64,000 nt of DNA. Source: Chlorops oryzae (Eukaryota; Arthropoda; Insecta; Diptera; Chloropidae). The stretch lies in NCBI GenBank assembly GCA_020466095.1, contig CM035806.1, positions 61,392,229 through 61,456,228 of the forward strand. Direction: 5' to 3'. Of this stretch, positions 1 through 10,145 are shown in pieces. Made by a program: the position numbers and the translations under genes. How positions within the stretch are numbered: position 1 is the stretch's first letter; every line of letters starts with the position of its first letter. Below the pieces are notes generated by a model, which was given only the letters and a program-made list of their open reading frames with translations, ran no database searches and was not told where the DNA came from.

Positions 1-668
1 CAACGACCACAGATTTCTTCGGGACATAGCTTTCAATACCGGATTCAAGGATTGAATAGAATACATGTGTTGCATGTTGAGGACAATTACTGCTCAGGAT
101 GCCCCAATCAATATTCAATAAATAGGTCCTCAAAACTTGGTAAATCGGTGTTATAAAAGCAATATTTTTGCATAGTTTTCATTCTTATTTTTAAGCTGTG
201 AGACTCCATTGAGTATTCCAAAGAGAACTCCAAGGAAGGGTGGTGGGCATCTTCGGGAATGGCATACGGCTCTGAACGAGTTTGCAGGAGAAATTAACTC
301 CGTGCTGACGAATATTAGATCTAGATTTCTATTATTTTTATTCTGAATGGCGTTAATTTGATATAGAGGTAAATCTATGATTGAATCAACGAAGTCATTA
401 GGTGCGGTTGACATAGGCGTCATGAATGATGTCTCAGTTGAACTTTCCCAAGGGAGATTGGGTAAATTAAAGTCTCCACCTCCAATGAAGTAATCGGTGA
501 GCCCTAGACGGTCAAACACAGCTCGAATTGCATGAAAATGTGACAGGTAGAGTTCACTGCCACTATTAGGTGGAACAAAAGAGCAGGTCCCTTCAAAAAT
601 GTTGAAATATATACCTTCAGTAGCAGTAGAATTTTTAACAATCCTTTTAATTCTATCACAATGTACGG
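1..668 (-). mobile_element. LINE endonuclease segment (5' part, inverted)
   Basis: Reading the minus strand from about 665 down to 1 gives pieces of an apurinic-type endonuclease of a Jockey-like LINE. The diagnostic block GGGDFNLPNLPW lies near 440-490, preceded by a stretch containing GTCSFVPPNSGSELYLSHFH. A linker with residues like ILESGIESYVPKK reaches position 1. The reading frame is broken by stops and frameshifts, so this is a dead copy. It abuts, head to head, the plus-strand reverse transcriptase part that starts near 670. In an intact LINE the endonuclease precedes the RT on the same strand, so this segment has been inverted. Confidence 0.75.
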
Positions 669-1605
669 TTTTTTTCCGAAAGACTGGAAACGGTCGGTAA
701 TTAAAATGGTTCCTAAGCCAGGATAAGATCTTACCAAAACTTCCTCTTATAGACCTATTAGCCTGCTCCCGACCCTCTCAAAATTATTCGAAAAACTACT
801 AATATCCAAATTAACAAAATACCTACAAGAACATCATGTTATTCCCTCTCATCAAGTCGGTTTTGAAAACAACATGGTACTATTGAACAGGTAAATCGTA
901 TTACAAATGAAATTCGATTTGCCTATGAACATCGAGAGTACTGCTCAGCAGTATTCTTGGACGTGCAACAAGCGTTCGACAAAGTCTGGCATGAAGGCTT
1001 GCTATACAAGTCATACTTAAAACATAGAACGTTCCAACTGAAACATAATATGTTTACAACAACAAGTTTTCAAATTAATGCAGGGGTCCCTCAAGAAAGT
1101 GTTGTAGGGCCTTTTCTTTATCATTTGTATACTGCAGATATTCCTATTAGTGATCGAATAACAGTTTCAACATTCGCTGATGACACAGCGATATTAAGCC
1201 GACACAAGGACATAAGAGTTGCAACTTCTTAGCTCCAAAATCAGCTCAGCGAGATCCAAGACTGTCTCTCTAAATGGCGAATTGATATAAATGAGCTTAA
1301 ATGTCGGCATATAACATTCACGCTTAACAGAAAATCTTCTCCGGACATTTTCCTTAATAACACACGCACCCCTCAAAGGGAAGATGTTACTTACCTCGGA
1401 ATTCACTTGCATAAACGATTGACATGGCGCAAGCATATCGATTCCAACAGAACCCAAATGAAACTTAAAGCCAATAGCTTGCTCTGGTTAATTAATAATC
1501 GCTATACAAACAAGTCATAAAACCAATATGGACGTATGTCGCTAATTTTTGGAGAAGATGACAGTAGAAATGAACGAAAAACTTAGCTCGTCGCACCTCA
1601 TCGCA
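669..1605 (+). mobile_element. LINE reverse transcriptase segment
   Basis: Plus-strand translation gives FPKDWK...VPKPG, then SYRPISLLPTLSKLFEKLL, then DVQQAFDKVWHEGL (RT motif A), GVPQESVVGP and the catalytic FADD box near 1170. A thumb-like stretch YLGIHLHKRLTWRKHI follows near 1390-1430. The order and spacing fit the RT of a Jockey-clade LINE. Stops at about 729 and 1230 and at least two frameshifts make it a pseudogene. It runs into a DINE-like repeat near 1610. No poly(A) tail or target duplication is visible. Confidence 0.8.
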
Positions 1606-1609
1606 CATT

Positions 1610-2490
1610 CTCTTTTTATACCCGACACACTCTGTGTCGAGGGTATATTGCGTTTGTTGGGTTGTGTGTAACACCCAGAAACCAGTCGAGATAGACCATA
1701 CAAAAATGTATATAGAAATGATCAGCGTCACCAGGAGATTCGATTTAGACATGTCCGTCTGTCCGTCTGTCCGTCTGTCTGTCTGTCTGTATACAGTTAT
1801 CTTATCGAAGGAGTTGAGCTATCTTGACAAAATTTGGTATGCGTGCTCACGGGGACATGAGTAAGAACAAGTTCGAGAATGGACCCGATCGGACCATTTT
1901 TAGGGGTACCTCCAGTACTAGGGTCTGTTACGAAAATCACAAAAAACTGCTCTAAACTCGAAGTTTTTCAACATATTTTGATGAAATTTGATATTTGAAC
2001 ATGTTTCAAGGCAAGTAATATGGTTTCCAAAAATTTTAAAAGTGGGCGTGGCAGAAGGGCGTTTTTCGAAAATGGTCCCCTACACCCGAACTTCAAATGG
2101 GACTTGAACGAAAGTTGGCACTTATGCTTCTTTTGTAGCCATAAACATTCTCCCAAAAAATTTCCTGGATCGGTCCATTATTAAGGGTACCTCCAGTACT
2201 AGGGCCTGTCACAAAAATCTCAAAACTGCCTCAAAATCTGACTTTTTCCAAATATTTCAATGAAACTTAGGATTTGAGCGTATATCTAAGCCTCCGACTA
2301 GAATTCCAAAAAATTGGAAAAGTGGGCGTGGCAGAGGGGCAGTTTTCATAAAGAAATATAACAAAAGTCGGTGTATTGGGCCCCCATATGGCCTTAAACA
2401 CCTCTTGATATTAAAAATTATTTGAACACGTGTGTCTGTGTCGGGTATTCTATTGTCAGGCTCGCCTGACTATAACACCCTTACTTGTTT
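1610..2490 (+). mobile_element. DINE/Helentron-like non-autonomous element with GTCY core
   Basis: The element opens with a hairpin (TATACCCGACAC / GTGTCGAGGGTATA). It carries a (GTCY)n microsatellite at about 1753-1790 and then two internal copies of a block containing GGTACCTCCAGTACTAGGG (near 1905 and 2190) and AAGTGGGCGTGGCAG. It ends with a short stem at TTGTCAGGCTCGCCTGAC. Subterminal hairpins plus a GTCY tetranucleotide core are the known signature of Drosophila DINE-1/Helentron-associated elements. The assignment rests on that architecture, not on a database match. Rearranged relatives lie at 28430-29100 and 36497-37000. Confidence 0.55.
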
Positions 2491-3590
2491 TCTATTATAG
2501 AGTTTAAATTACTCACTTTTGATCCTGTGAATTTCTTCGATAAGTTTTGATAAGTTTTTTTTTATTCAATTTCAAAGTTTTCGAAAGATTTACTTTTCAC
2601 TTTTAAAAACCCATTTCACAAAAAGTAACGGGACTTAGCATATGTTGAAAGCATGTTGAAAATAATGGTTTTTGTATACAATAGACACCTATTTTATCAT
2701 AATACCGGTTTTTTTTTTAAAATAATAGCAGCTATTAAACTATCATTTTTATTTAAAACAACCACAGATTTGCATATAAAAATTCATGAAATTTTTTTTT
2801 TTTCGTCAATCAACTTTGATGGGCTGAAATACTTACTTACAACAGAATTTTTTGTTAAAAGTGATCTGATGTCTTCAAGTTGATCTATTTCCAATAGATT
2901 GACATTAAAAATGTTTTGAAATTTATCATTTCATTTTTTTCCTTTTTGGCCGCACTCGCGCCACTGTGCGTCGATCAGAATGCGAACTTAAAGCAGACAA
3001 CAACAAGCGCACAGCAAGAGTACGCAAAAAAAATGAACTCACCGCCCCTCGATCTGTTACGCAACAGTCAGCGGTGAGACCTATAGAGTTCGACCTTAGG
3101 TTAGACGTGCTCCATAGTTTTTATGGTTTAGTTGCTAACAGTCTCACCTAAGGTGGGTCCTATTTTGCAAACTGACCGCTCGTTTACTACAGGGTAGCTA
3201 ACAAAAAATGTGTTTCGTTATCGAAATGTATTAATGTGTAAATGCCCTCTTGGGGCTTGCGTATTCAGTGACAAAGAACTGAAATGAATGTTCATCCGTA
3301 TCGTTGACTGCATAGATGTACCATAAATATATTGATCTCTCTCTTTCTATCTCCCCAGCGGGAAGTTTGTTCTTCGATTACCTTATTCGTCGAGGAATTC
3401 TTCGATGAAAGGGTCATAGGAGATTGCTTCGAAGAAAAAGGTAAGGGAAGCGGAAAAATTATTGCTCACATAGTCGTCGTAGACTTTTTGATGAGGGGTT
3501 CGTCATAGAATTCTTCAACAAAGATGTAAGCGAAAGAGGTAACGAACGAATTTTCAATGACATCGCCGTGTTAATTTTCATCGACGCGGG
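2491..3590. other. Intergenic sequence, no supported gene
   Basis: AT-rich DNA with homopolymer runs. A short GC-richer stretch at 2950-3170 reads as a 61-residue basic peptide but has no recognisable domain. Nothing else is supported. Confidence 0.5.
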
Positions 3591-3654
3591 TAAGTGGTAG
3601 AGATATGTTGTATCGATTACCTCGCTCGTTTACCAATGTCTACCTTTTCCCGCT

Positions 3655-3742
3655 GGGTCTATCTTTATATTTCTCTCTTTTTCTCTTTTTCTCTTTTTCT
3701 CTTTCTGTCTCTCTCACTCTCTCTCTCACTCTCTCTCTCTCA

Positions 3743-3775
<33 letters not shown>

Positions 3776-3782
3776 ACTCTGG
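3655..3782. repeat. (CT)n microsatellite
   Basis: A pyrimidine tract of CTCTCT/CTTTTT units, interrupted by CACT and CGCT, about 125 bp long. Serine/leucine-rich ORFs over it are a by-product of the repeat. Confidence 0.9.
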
Positions 3783-4045
3783 CGTAAAAAAGGTAATGTA
3801 ATCGTAGTAATCCTAGAAAGTTTTGTGACTATTTTTTTCTTCCTTTCCTACAACAGTTATAATTTAAAATCTCGTTACAGTTCAATAAAAGTAAGCTTAT
3901 GGAAATAAATGAATGGAATAGAAATACTCACGTTCGCGTAATGTTTTAATCCAAATCTGTATCGGAATTGTTAAGGTTATAAAATTTCAAGCCATAAAGC
4001 GCGAGCGTGGAGGACTTCAATTACCGTAGAAATTTACAATTGGAA

Positions 4046-4648
4046 ATGTCATCGGCATGGCTGTCGGTTGGTCAAGTTCCTATCGGAAATTTAGTCAACG
4101 GAGAGGAATCATTGCCGACCTTTATTCATTTCGGTCGCAATTGGCTCGTAACGCCAGTAAATAGTAGTACTAAATTAGGAGAGCTCCTTACTCCAATGGA
4201 GTTTGCTGCACTAAAAAATATGATGGAATTCTTTAAGAATAAATTTCATAAATATGCTCGCGAACTCTATATTGAGTTCTATGCGAAAAATCATAATCAG
4301 ATAAATCGTTTTCGCGATAAAAGTAATGGAAAAATCAATGTCATCCTGTTCAGTGAACACGCGCAAAAAGTTTTTGCATTCTTCAAAGAGGCCATCCAAA
4401 ATGGCGTGGAGAGTTGGGGAAAGACTTGTAGTGATGTCTACAAATTTTCGAATGCACACGTTATGAATGGCGTTACAATGTACGAGGCCAGCATATTTCT
4501 GGAGGCATTTAAGAAGATGATTCATCAAAAATGTGAACTCAGAATTTCGCCCACTGTTATATACGCGCTGGATAAACTCTGCAAATATATTTTTCAACAA
4601 CATAACTCTAGGTATCTGAAAGGTGGAAGTTCATATTCTGTATTATAA
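4046..4648 (+). CDS. Unrecognised 200-residue protein, single exon
   Basis: An uninterrupted ORF from the first in-frame ATG (4046) to a TAA at 4646-4648; the frame stays open upstream to a GTG at 4007. I do not recognise the family. It looks like a real protein rather than noise: mixed hydrophobic/charged composition, three cysteines, predicted helices, and no low-complexity tract. Distinct patches are FIHFGRNWLVTPVN near residues 25-40, a lysine/phenylalanine-rich helix near 55-75, and FKKMIHQKCELRISPTVIY near 155-175. There is no signal peptide or membrane segment. An A-run follows the stop. It could be a retrocopy, a domesticated viral or transposon gene, or an exon of a longer gene. Confidence 0.45.
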   Translation: MSSAWLSVGQVPIGNLVNGEESLPTFIHFGRNWLVTPVNSSTKLGELLTPMEFAALKNMMEFFKNKFHKYARELYIEFYAKNHNQINRFRDKSNGKINVILFSEHAQKVFAFFKEAIQNGVESWGKTCSDVYKFSNAHVMNGVTMYEASIFLEAFKKMIHQKCELRISPTVIYALDKLCKYIFQQHNSRYLKGGSSYSVL

Positions 4649-4884
4649 AAAAAAAAATCATGGCCAAAAACTTTCGAGAATCTGGAGCTAAGAAAAATTA
4701 TTTTTTATTATTTTATTTTCATTTCCAGAAATTGTTTAAAATTTTTTGCTTCTATAATGTTGAATATATAGAAAGGAAAATATTAGTACATGTGCTTCGT
4801 GTAAAGATTATTTATATTTAAATTGAATGTATTTGTAATTTAAATTGATAAAAACCCTGAACTTTTAGAGCATTAATTATAAAA

Positions 4885-5145
4885 GTACATACCCAGTGGC
4901 CAACAGTGTCTACCGCCTACAAAGCATACGAGACTGTAAGCGACCTGAATATTAATAGCTCACAAAGTACACAAGATTGTAGGCGAACTGCCCACCAATA
5001 GCTTATATTATGTGGTGGTGGTAGGCATTCAATCTACAAAACGGCCGCGCTCGAACGAACCTATGCGTTACAGCCTACGGCCTACGAAATGTGTTACGGT
5101 TAATTGCGTCTGTAGGCAGCATTTTGGCCGCTGGGTACAATCGAA
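4885..5145. repeat. MITE-like repeat (TACCGCCTAC family)
   Basis: Contains TGGCCAACAGTGTCTACCGC near 4897, blocks around CATACGAGACTGTAAGC and TTGTAGGCGAACTGCCCACC, and ends with TTTTGGCCGCTGGGTA near 5138. A reverse-orientation relative lies at 46795-46920, and a short one at about 10060-10145 (TGTTGGCCGCTGGGA). Non-autonomous dispersed element, class unknown. Confidence 0.5.
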
Positions 5146-5582
5146 ACTCTTTAAAACGAATTTCAAATGACCGGAAAAAAGTTCGTAATAGAGAAAATTC
5201 GTTATACGGAGAAAAAAAAATTACTAAAAATGTAGCGAAAAAGCCTTGAGAAGATTCGCTATGGAGAGCAACTCGTTGTGGACGAGTTCATTGTAGAGAA
5301 TTTCGACCGTATAATCGTATTTTGATTTAGATCAATACAAGGTAGGTCGTAAGTAGGTCATCCTACTAATCACACTGGATAGTTTCAACATCTTCATCGA
5401 AGTATTTGCCTATTGTGTGGATATCGCAAAAATATGGCAGCTTTCGTTTACAATTTACAGTCATCCAGGAGTTTTGTACTGTAATGGCCACACAGCTTGT
5501 GTTCGTCTTAGCACTAAAAAAAAAAAAATTAATAAAAAATGAAATATCAAAACATTATATTCATATTCATACGATTTTAAAT
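5146..5582. other. Intergenic sequence, no supported gene
   Basis: AT-rich, with a poly(A) tract near 5515. No coding or structural signal that I can support. Confidence 0.5.
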
Positions 5583-5927
5583 GTTCCCGAGAAATTCTTC
5601 CGTGCGGATTTGAAGAAAAAAGTCTGCTTTTCTAAGCACACTGGGTAGGGAATATGAAGGGAGCAGCTTCGAACTTCGAACGTTTTTAAACAAAGGTCGT
5701 CACATTTTCAGCCCTATTCTACATGAATATATCCTGGGAATTTTTCATCTAGAATCTTTTATGCTTTTAGAAAATGGAAGTGTTCTAAGGATCAATAAAG
5801 AGGAGAAGGTGATTAACTCTGCTTAAAAACTTTCGAAATTCTTGCTGCCATTATATTCCCTACCCAGTGTGCTTAGAAAAGCAGATTTTTGTTTTTCAAA
5901 TCCGCACAGAAAGCTTCCCCGGGAATA
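5583..5927. mobile_element. Foldback/MITE with about 100-bp terminal inverted repeats
   Basis: The left arm (5583-5692) contains AAATTCTTCCGTGCGGATTT and CTAAGCACACTGGGTAGGGA. The right arm (about 5820-5927) is its reverse complement with few mismatches: TACCCAGTGTGCTTAGAAAA and AATCCGCACAGAAAGCTTCC. There is no ORF inside. The element is about 345 bp. Confidence 0.7.
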
Positions 5928-6590
5928 TTTGGAATCGGGCTGATAAACTTACACTCTTTCGGGGTAGCCTGGTGACCAGGCCCGATAATGAAAGCAGTTC
6001 AAGCTCTCATTTTCGCTTGTATGAAAATCCAATGGCGACATTCGAGAACGATTGAAATGGAGATCAACATAAGCCAACGAAAGATGCAGTCGGCTCTCAC
6101 CTCGCTGCTGACCGTTGTAAGCTCTAAGCAAAGAGGACATTCCGATCGTTCGTCTTTCTGAAGCAACATGTGCTAATTGTGCGCCATCAAATATTCTCGA
6201 ATACCGACACGTTAAGCTGGCATTGAAAAACGAAAGCGGCTGAAGATTCAATTGTAGAATCCCGACCTGTGGTAGGCAACTATAGTTTTGGGAAACTAAT
6301 TATCGAACTAAATAAACGGGAAGTACTTAAAACGAAAAACATACTTGGAGGCGCATAAGGACTATAATAATCGAAACGACTGTCATTGACCATTGTGCGG
6401 AACGTTGAATTTTCCGGACACTCGAGAACATGACAATTGAAATAATTTTCACGTTCATTTAAGAAATGAAGATTATTTTCATTTCGATTTATTTGGGTAT
6501 AGTTGAAATCTAGTTTGAAAAGAGATTTTAAATCGAAGTATTTATAAATACTTATGTATACTATTGAATGCACATATATGTATGTATACA
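5928..6590. other. Intergenic sequence, no supported gene
   Basis: No convincing exon or repeat boundary. Short ORFs on the minus strand (5949-6251, 6280-6573) lack recognisable domains. Confidence 0.45.
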
Positions 6591-6675
6591 GTGAAAGCTC
6601 CCATAAGCGGACACCCGCCGTCGCGGCCTTTTTGTCCGCTCATGGGAGATGTCCGCTTTTTGGGAGACGGTCTCA
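6591..6675. mobile_element. pogo/Tigger-like terminus (fragment)
   Basis: After a TA, the sequence reads CAGTGAAAGCTCCCATAAGC, followed by GGACA and a nearby partial copy TGTCCGCTCATGGGAGATGT. CAGTG-starting ends that insert at TA are typical of pogo/Tigger elements. No matching second end was found nearby, so it is a remnant. Confidence 0.35.
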
Positions 6676-6799
6676 GCGATAACATTGCGAGCGGAATGTC
6701 GGAATTTTTTCGGCTGTTGTCAAACCAAAAGCTCTTCTGCGAACGAAATGAAAGCTTTTTGTGTTTCAGTTCTTATTTGAACTATAAAATTTGAATAAC

Positions 6800-7342
6800 A
6801 AAAGTTTTCTTAAATTGAATCTATGAATTTATTATTCACAATCAAACGATTGTGGCTGAAATATGTTTTTCAAAGAGAAAATAATTGAAGGTTTTTTATT
6901 TGAATTACTTGATTAATTATTTTAGGTGAAAGAAATTGAATTCTGTGCAAAGAAATCTGAAAGGCTAAAATTTGAAAATAAATTAAGTTTAAAATTTTAA
7001 TACATTTTAAGTTTTTATTTTTATCATTTTTCTACACTTATTTCTTTTTTCAGCGATTTGTAAATTTAATTTTCGAATATTAAAATATAGTCGCGCCCTA
7101 AAAAATAAATTTTTTATGTGCTCATCGCATTCAATATGCTCTGAAAGACCATGAGTTGTTGGATGTAGCCAGTGCAAATTCTAAGCGAACCCTCTTTAAA
7201 ATTTGTAAACACATATTCCAGTTCGCTTACGTGGCGTACTAGTGCCCTTGTTGGCATCGAGAGTCCACCTTCACTCAAATGGGACGGCTAAGATTGATCT
7301 TGATTTTCGAAATTTTGCAAAACGATTTCAGGGAGTTCCTCC
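6800..7342. other. AT-rich DNA with a possible transposase fossil on the minus strand
   Basis: Mostly AT-rich. Minus strand 7090-7280 reads through EGGLSMPTRALVRHVSELEY and on to residues like YVFTNFKEGSLRICTGYI without a stop. A GGL-x-P motif of this style occurs in the C-terminal parts of some cut-and-paste transposases, but the match is too short to name a family. Confidence 0.25.
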
Positions 7343-8470
7343 TTAACCTTTAACTGTGGACGTTCCATTTTTGTTACACTACCATGGACGTGCGGTCTCA
7401 CAGACCGCTATCTTTACGGGATGGGTTCTACCTTCATGAGAAAGTATTGTATCTTTTTTTGTTGTTATCCCTTAGAATAGCTACTAATTTTAAATAAGAG
7501 ATGCAATTTTAATAAAAAAAAGGATTTATTTTAAACTTAATCTAACAATAAAACAATTAAAGGCAATTTTCAGACTTTATAGCTTGAGATCACTCTATTG
7601 GTATATTGCCACAGGAAAATGATTTTTTTAGTTACTTTAACTTCTCTTACAATGAAATATAAAGACCAAAGAACATAAAAAACTTAATATATTCTTCTCC
7701 AAAATAAACATAAAAATTTCGACAAGGGTCGAATTTGGTAATTTTTACTGGCAGTCTTTGCTAGAGTTGCAACGGATATCCTGCCACTATTCGGTATCTG
7801 CCCTATCCGGCCTTAAATTTAGTATCCGGTCGGATACCGGATACCATCTACATCCGATCGGGTACCGGATACCATCTATATCCAGCCACCGGATACCTCA
7901 CATTATACATTTGCTATATTGTATTTGTACTAGGATGAAGATTAGAAATTGGAGCGATTGGAGGTAACCGGATGCAGTTCCTCTAACATTTTCACAGAAA
8001 ATTTCCATTTTCAGAGATTTTTCATTGCACTTCTGTCCAACCACTTAAAACACGCACTACTAAAATGTGTGCTGTGTCAAAAAATAACGTTCAAAATTTT
8101 TTCTACCAAATGGCAACCCTCAGGATCATTGATACGCCGTTCAATATGGCTTTAAAAACCAAAAATATATAAGAAAAAAAAGCGATTTTCGGCATCCGGA
8201 TATCCGGATATCCGGCCTAGCAGCCAGCCGGATATCCGGCATCCTACCGGATACACTATCCGTTGCAACACTAGTCTTTGAACAGCGGCTTCGAGCATTG
8301 AAGGCATATTGGCTGTTTACAACCTACACAAGTGTGGGATGTCTTTCCTTTTATCTTATAATTTTCCTGCAGTCTTTGGTTGACCGGTTTTTGACATTTT
8401 AGGTAACAAAATCTCAAAGAAACAAAATCACCGTCAGCATCAATTTATAACACAAACGTGGACGTGCGGT
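7343..8470 (-). mobile_element. piggyBac-like element relic, 3' part
   Basis: A TTAA at 7343-7346 is followed by CCTTTAACTGTGGACGTTCC and a palindrome GCGGTCTCACAGACCGC, as expected for a piggyBac end at its TTAA target. Minus strand 8450-8281, continuing at 7760-7748, encodes the cysteine-rich C-terminal domain of a piggyBac transposase (CYLKCQ...TCVGCKQPICLQCSKPLFKDC), with a stop at 7745-7747. A MITE with a target duplication splits this domain. The motif GGACGTGCGGTC recurs at 8460, where a mariner fragment begins. The rest of the transposase is missing. Confidence 0.6.
7761..8274. mobile_element. 514-bp MITE with TCTTTG target duplication
   Basis: The ends are CTAGAGTTGCAACGGATA and, on the right, the reverse complement of CTAGTGTTGCAACGGATA. 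Both sides are flanked by TCTTTG (7755-7760 and 8275-8280). The subterminal regions are rich in short ATCCGG/CCGGAT palindromic words. It has no transposase and sits inside the piggyBac cysteine-rich domain. Confidence 0.75.
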
Positions 8471-8815
8471 CAGGTTGGCTGATAAGTCCCCGGTCTAACA
8501 AAGAAAAACACATAGTTCCCTTCAAGTGCGATACAACGATTATAACGACCTTCCAATTTTTTGATACCATTTTGGTAGTACTCCTTCGGTTTTGCCTCAA
8601 AATAGGCCTCAGTTTCGGCGATCACCTCTTCATTGCAGCCAAATTTTTTCCCTGCGAGCATCCTTTTGAGGTCTGAGAACAAGAAAAAGTCGCTGGGGGC
8701 CAGATCTGGAGAATACGGTGGGTGGGGAAGGAATTCGAAGCCTAATTCATGAATTTTTGCCATCGTTCTCAATGACTTGCGGCACGGTGCGTTGTCTTGG
8801 TAGAACAACACTTTT
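8471..8815 (-). pseudogene. Truncated Himar1-like mariner (transposase C-terminus plus one TIR)
   Basis: The minus strand encodes the C-terminal third of an irritans-type mariner transposase, from FYQDNAPCRKSLRT through HPPYSPDLAPSDFFLF to IALEGNYV. A 3' TIR reads CAGGTTGGCTGATAAGTCCC on the plus strand. The copy stops abruptly near 8815. It is a close relative of the fuller copy at 53597-54851. The TA duplication is absent on the TIR side, so the insertion was rearranged later. Confidence 0.85.
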
Positions 8816-9852
8816 TGAAGTGAAAACTTCTATAGGCGCGTTGAGCAGGGAGCAAATCTTTAAGTTCAAAATGCATTTGTATATGTTGTAACCGTCACGG
8901 TCGTCGTGTACGTATATCTCGGCTATATTAGTGTGCGTAGCTTTCAGTGAGAAGCATTCCTAAAAGTTTTATGTGATTCGTCGACGTAACACCCCAGTCG
9001 GCAATTTGATATTCCATGAATATCTTCTTTTGGAAATTCATTGATGACAAAGGAAAAATATTACGTCTTAAAAATTCGTGAGTGGTTAAAAACAAATTCT
9101 ACGATAGCTATCATTCATTTTTTATGACATCGCAATTATAATTTTGAACGACAAATTCCGCATAGAAACTATTGCAAAAATGTAATAGCTAAACATTGCA
9201 TATTCCGACTGGGATTTGATTCAACTCGCTCTTGTTTCTCACTTTGACTTCGGTTCTCTCAGTTCATTCGATCTTCTTTCTCACTACAGCGCAAAGAGAG
9301 TATGCAAACGGTTGCCATTTAAAAAAATATAAAAGTGCCACAGCGATTCAAAAAGAGCCAATGGGAATTAAAAGGGTCCAACACTTATATTACATGTATA
9401 TATGTATGTATATTGTAAAACAAAATTTGTGATGTGGATTAGGTCCGCTAAATCTAAATTATTTTGAGTGTTTGCACCGAAAATTTTTTGCTTTGAATTG
9501 GTCACTGAGTAATTTTTGTCGTGGCGTAATAAAGCCAAAAAAGAGCCAAATACAATGAAAACGAGCCACACCGCCGACTGTAAAATATAGTGTCAGTTTT
9601 GCGTTAAAACGCCAACTGTGGCAGCCATGAGTCATATCTGCTCAATAATGCGTGTATGTATGTTCCCAGCAGAATATAGTGTCGGCGGTGAACAAGTCCA
9701 AGCGTCTTTTCATTGCGGACGCCTCGGTGATATGCTCAGCATGAGAGTGTCTGCGAGGTGGAGCGACATAGTCATGCCAATAAGTTTACATATAATTTTT
9801 AAATGCTCAGGATATCTCAATGCGCTATGCACTTTTCCTATGAACGTTTTTA
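8816..9852. other. Intergenic sequence, no supported gene
   Basis: No recognisable coding region. A short motif AATATAGTGTCNGNNNTG-like occurs near 9585 and 9675 but does not define an element. Confidence 0.45.
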
Positions 9853-10022
9853 GGGAACGTGTCCAAACTACGTGACCCTTTTAGGGGGGGCGAGGGGGGT
9901 CCTGAAAGTACTACACTTGGACAAATTGGTCACTTAAATTATTCTACGGATTGTCACCGAGGGGGGGAGGAGGGGGGTAAAAAGTAGTAAAAAAATGGTT
10001 CACGTAGTTTGGACACGTTCCC
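9853..10022. mobile_element. 170-bp MITE, TTA target duplication
   Basis: TIRs are GGGAACGTGTCCAAACTACG... and its reverse complement ending at 10022, flanked by TTA at 9850-9852 and 10023-10025. The interior holds G-runs. A 3-bp TTA duplication is typical of PIF/Harbinger-type insertions. Confidence 0.75.
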
Positions 10023-10057
10023 TTATGTACACATCGAATCATAGCACCGAAATTGAA

Positions 10058-10145
10058 CATGTGGTAGGCGGTTGTAGGCGGTAGGCATTGTTGGCCGCTG
10101 GGACGGTTCATCGCTTCTGTAAGCAGCACTTTGGACGCTGGGTAC
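10058..10145. repeat. Fragment of the TACCGCCTAC MITE family
   Basis: Carries GTAGGCGGTAGGCATTGTTG followed by GCCGCTGGGA and CAGCACTTTGGACGCTGGGT. These words are shared with the repeats at 4885-5145 and 46795-46920. Confidence 0.45.

Noticed and set aside
3594..3908. Leu/Ser-rich ORFs over the CT tract
   Set aside because: Translation of a simple repeat, without a domain.
4211..4603. 130-residue minus-strand ORF
   Set aside because: Antisense to the orphan ORF at 4046-4648, which has the longer frame and the more protein-like composition.
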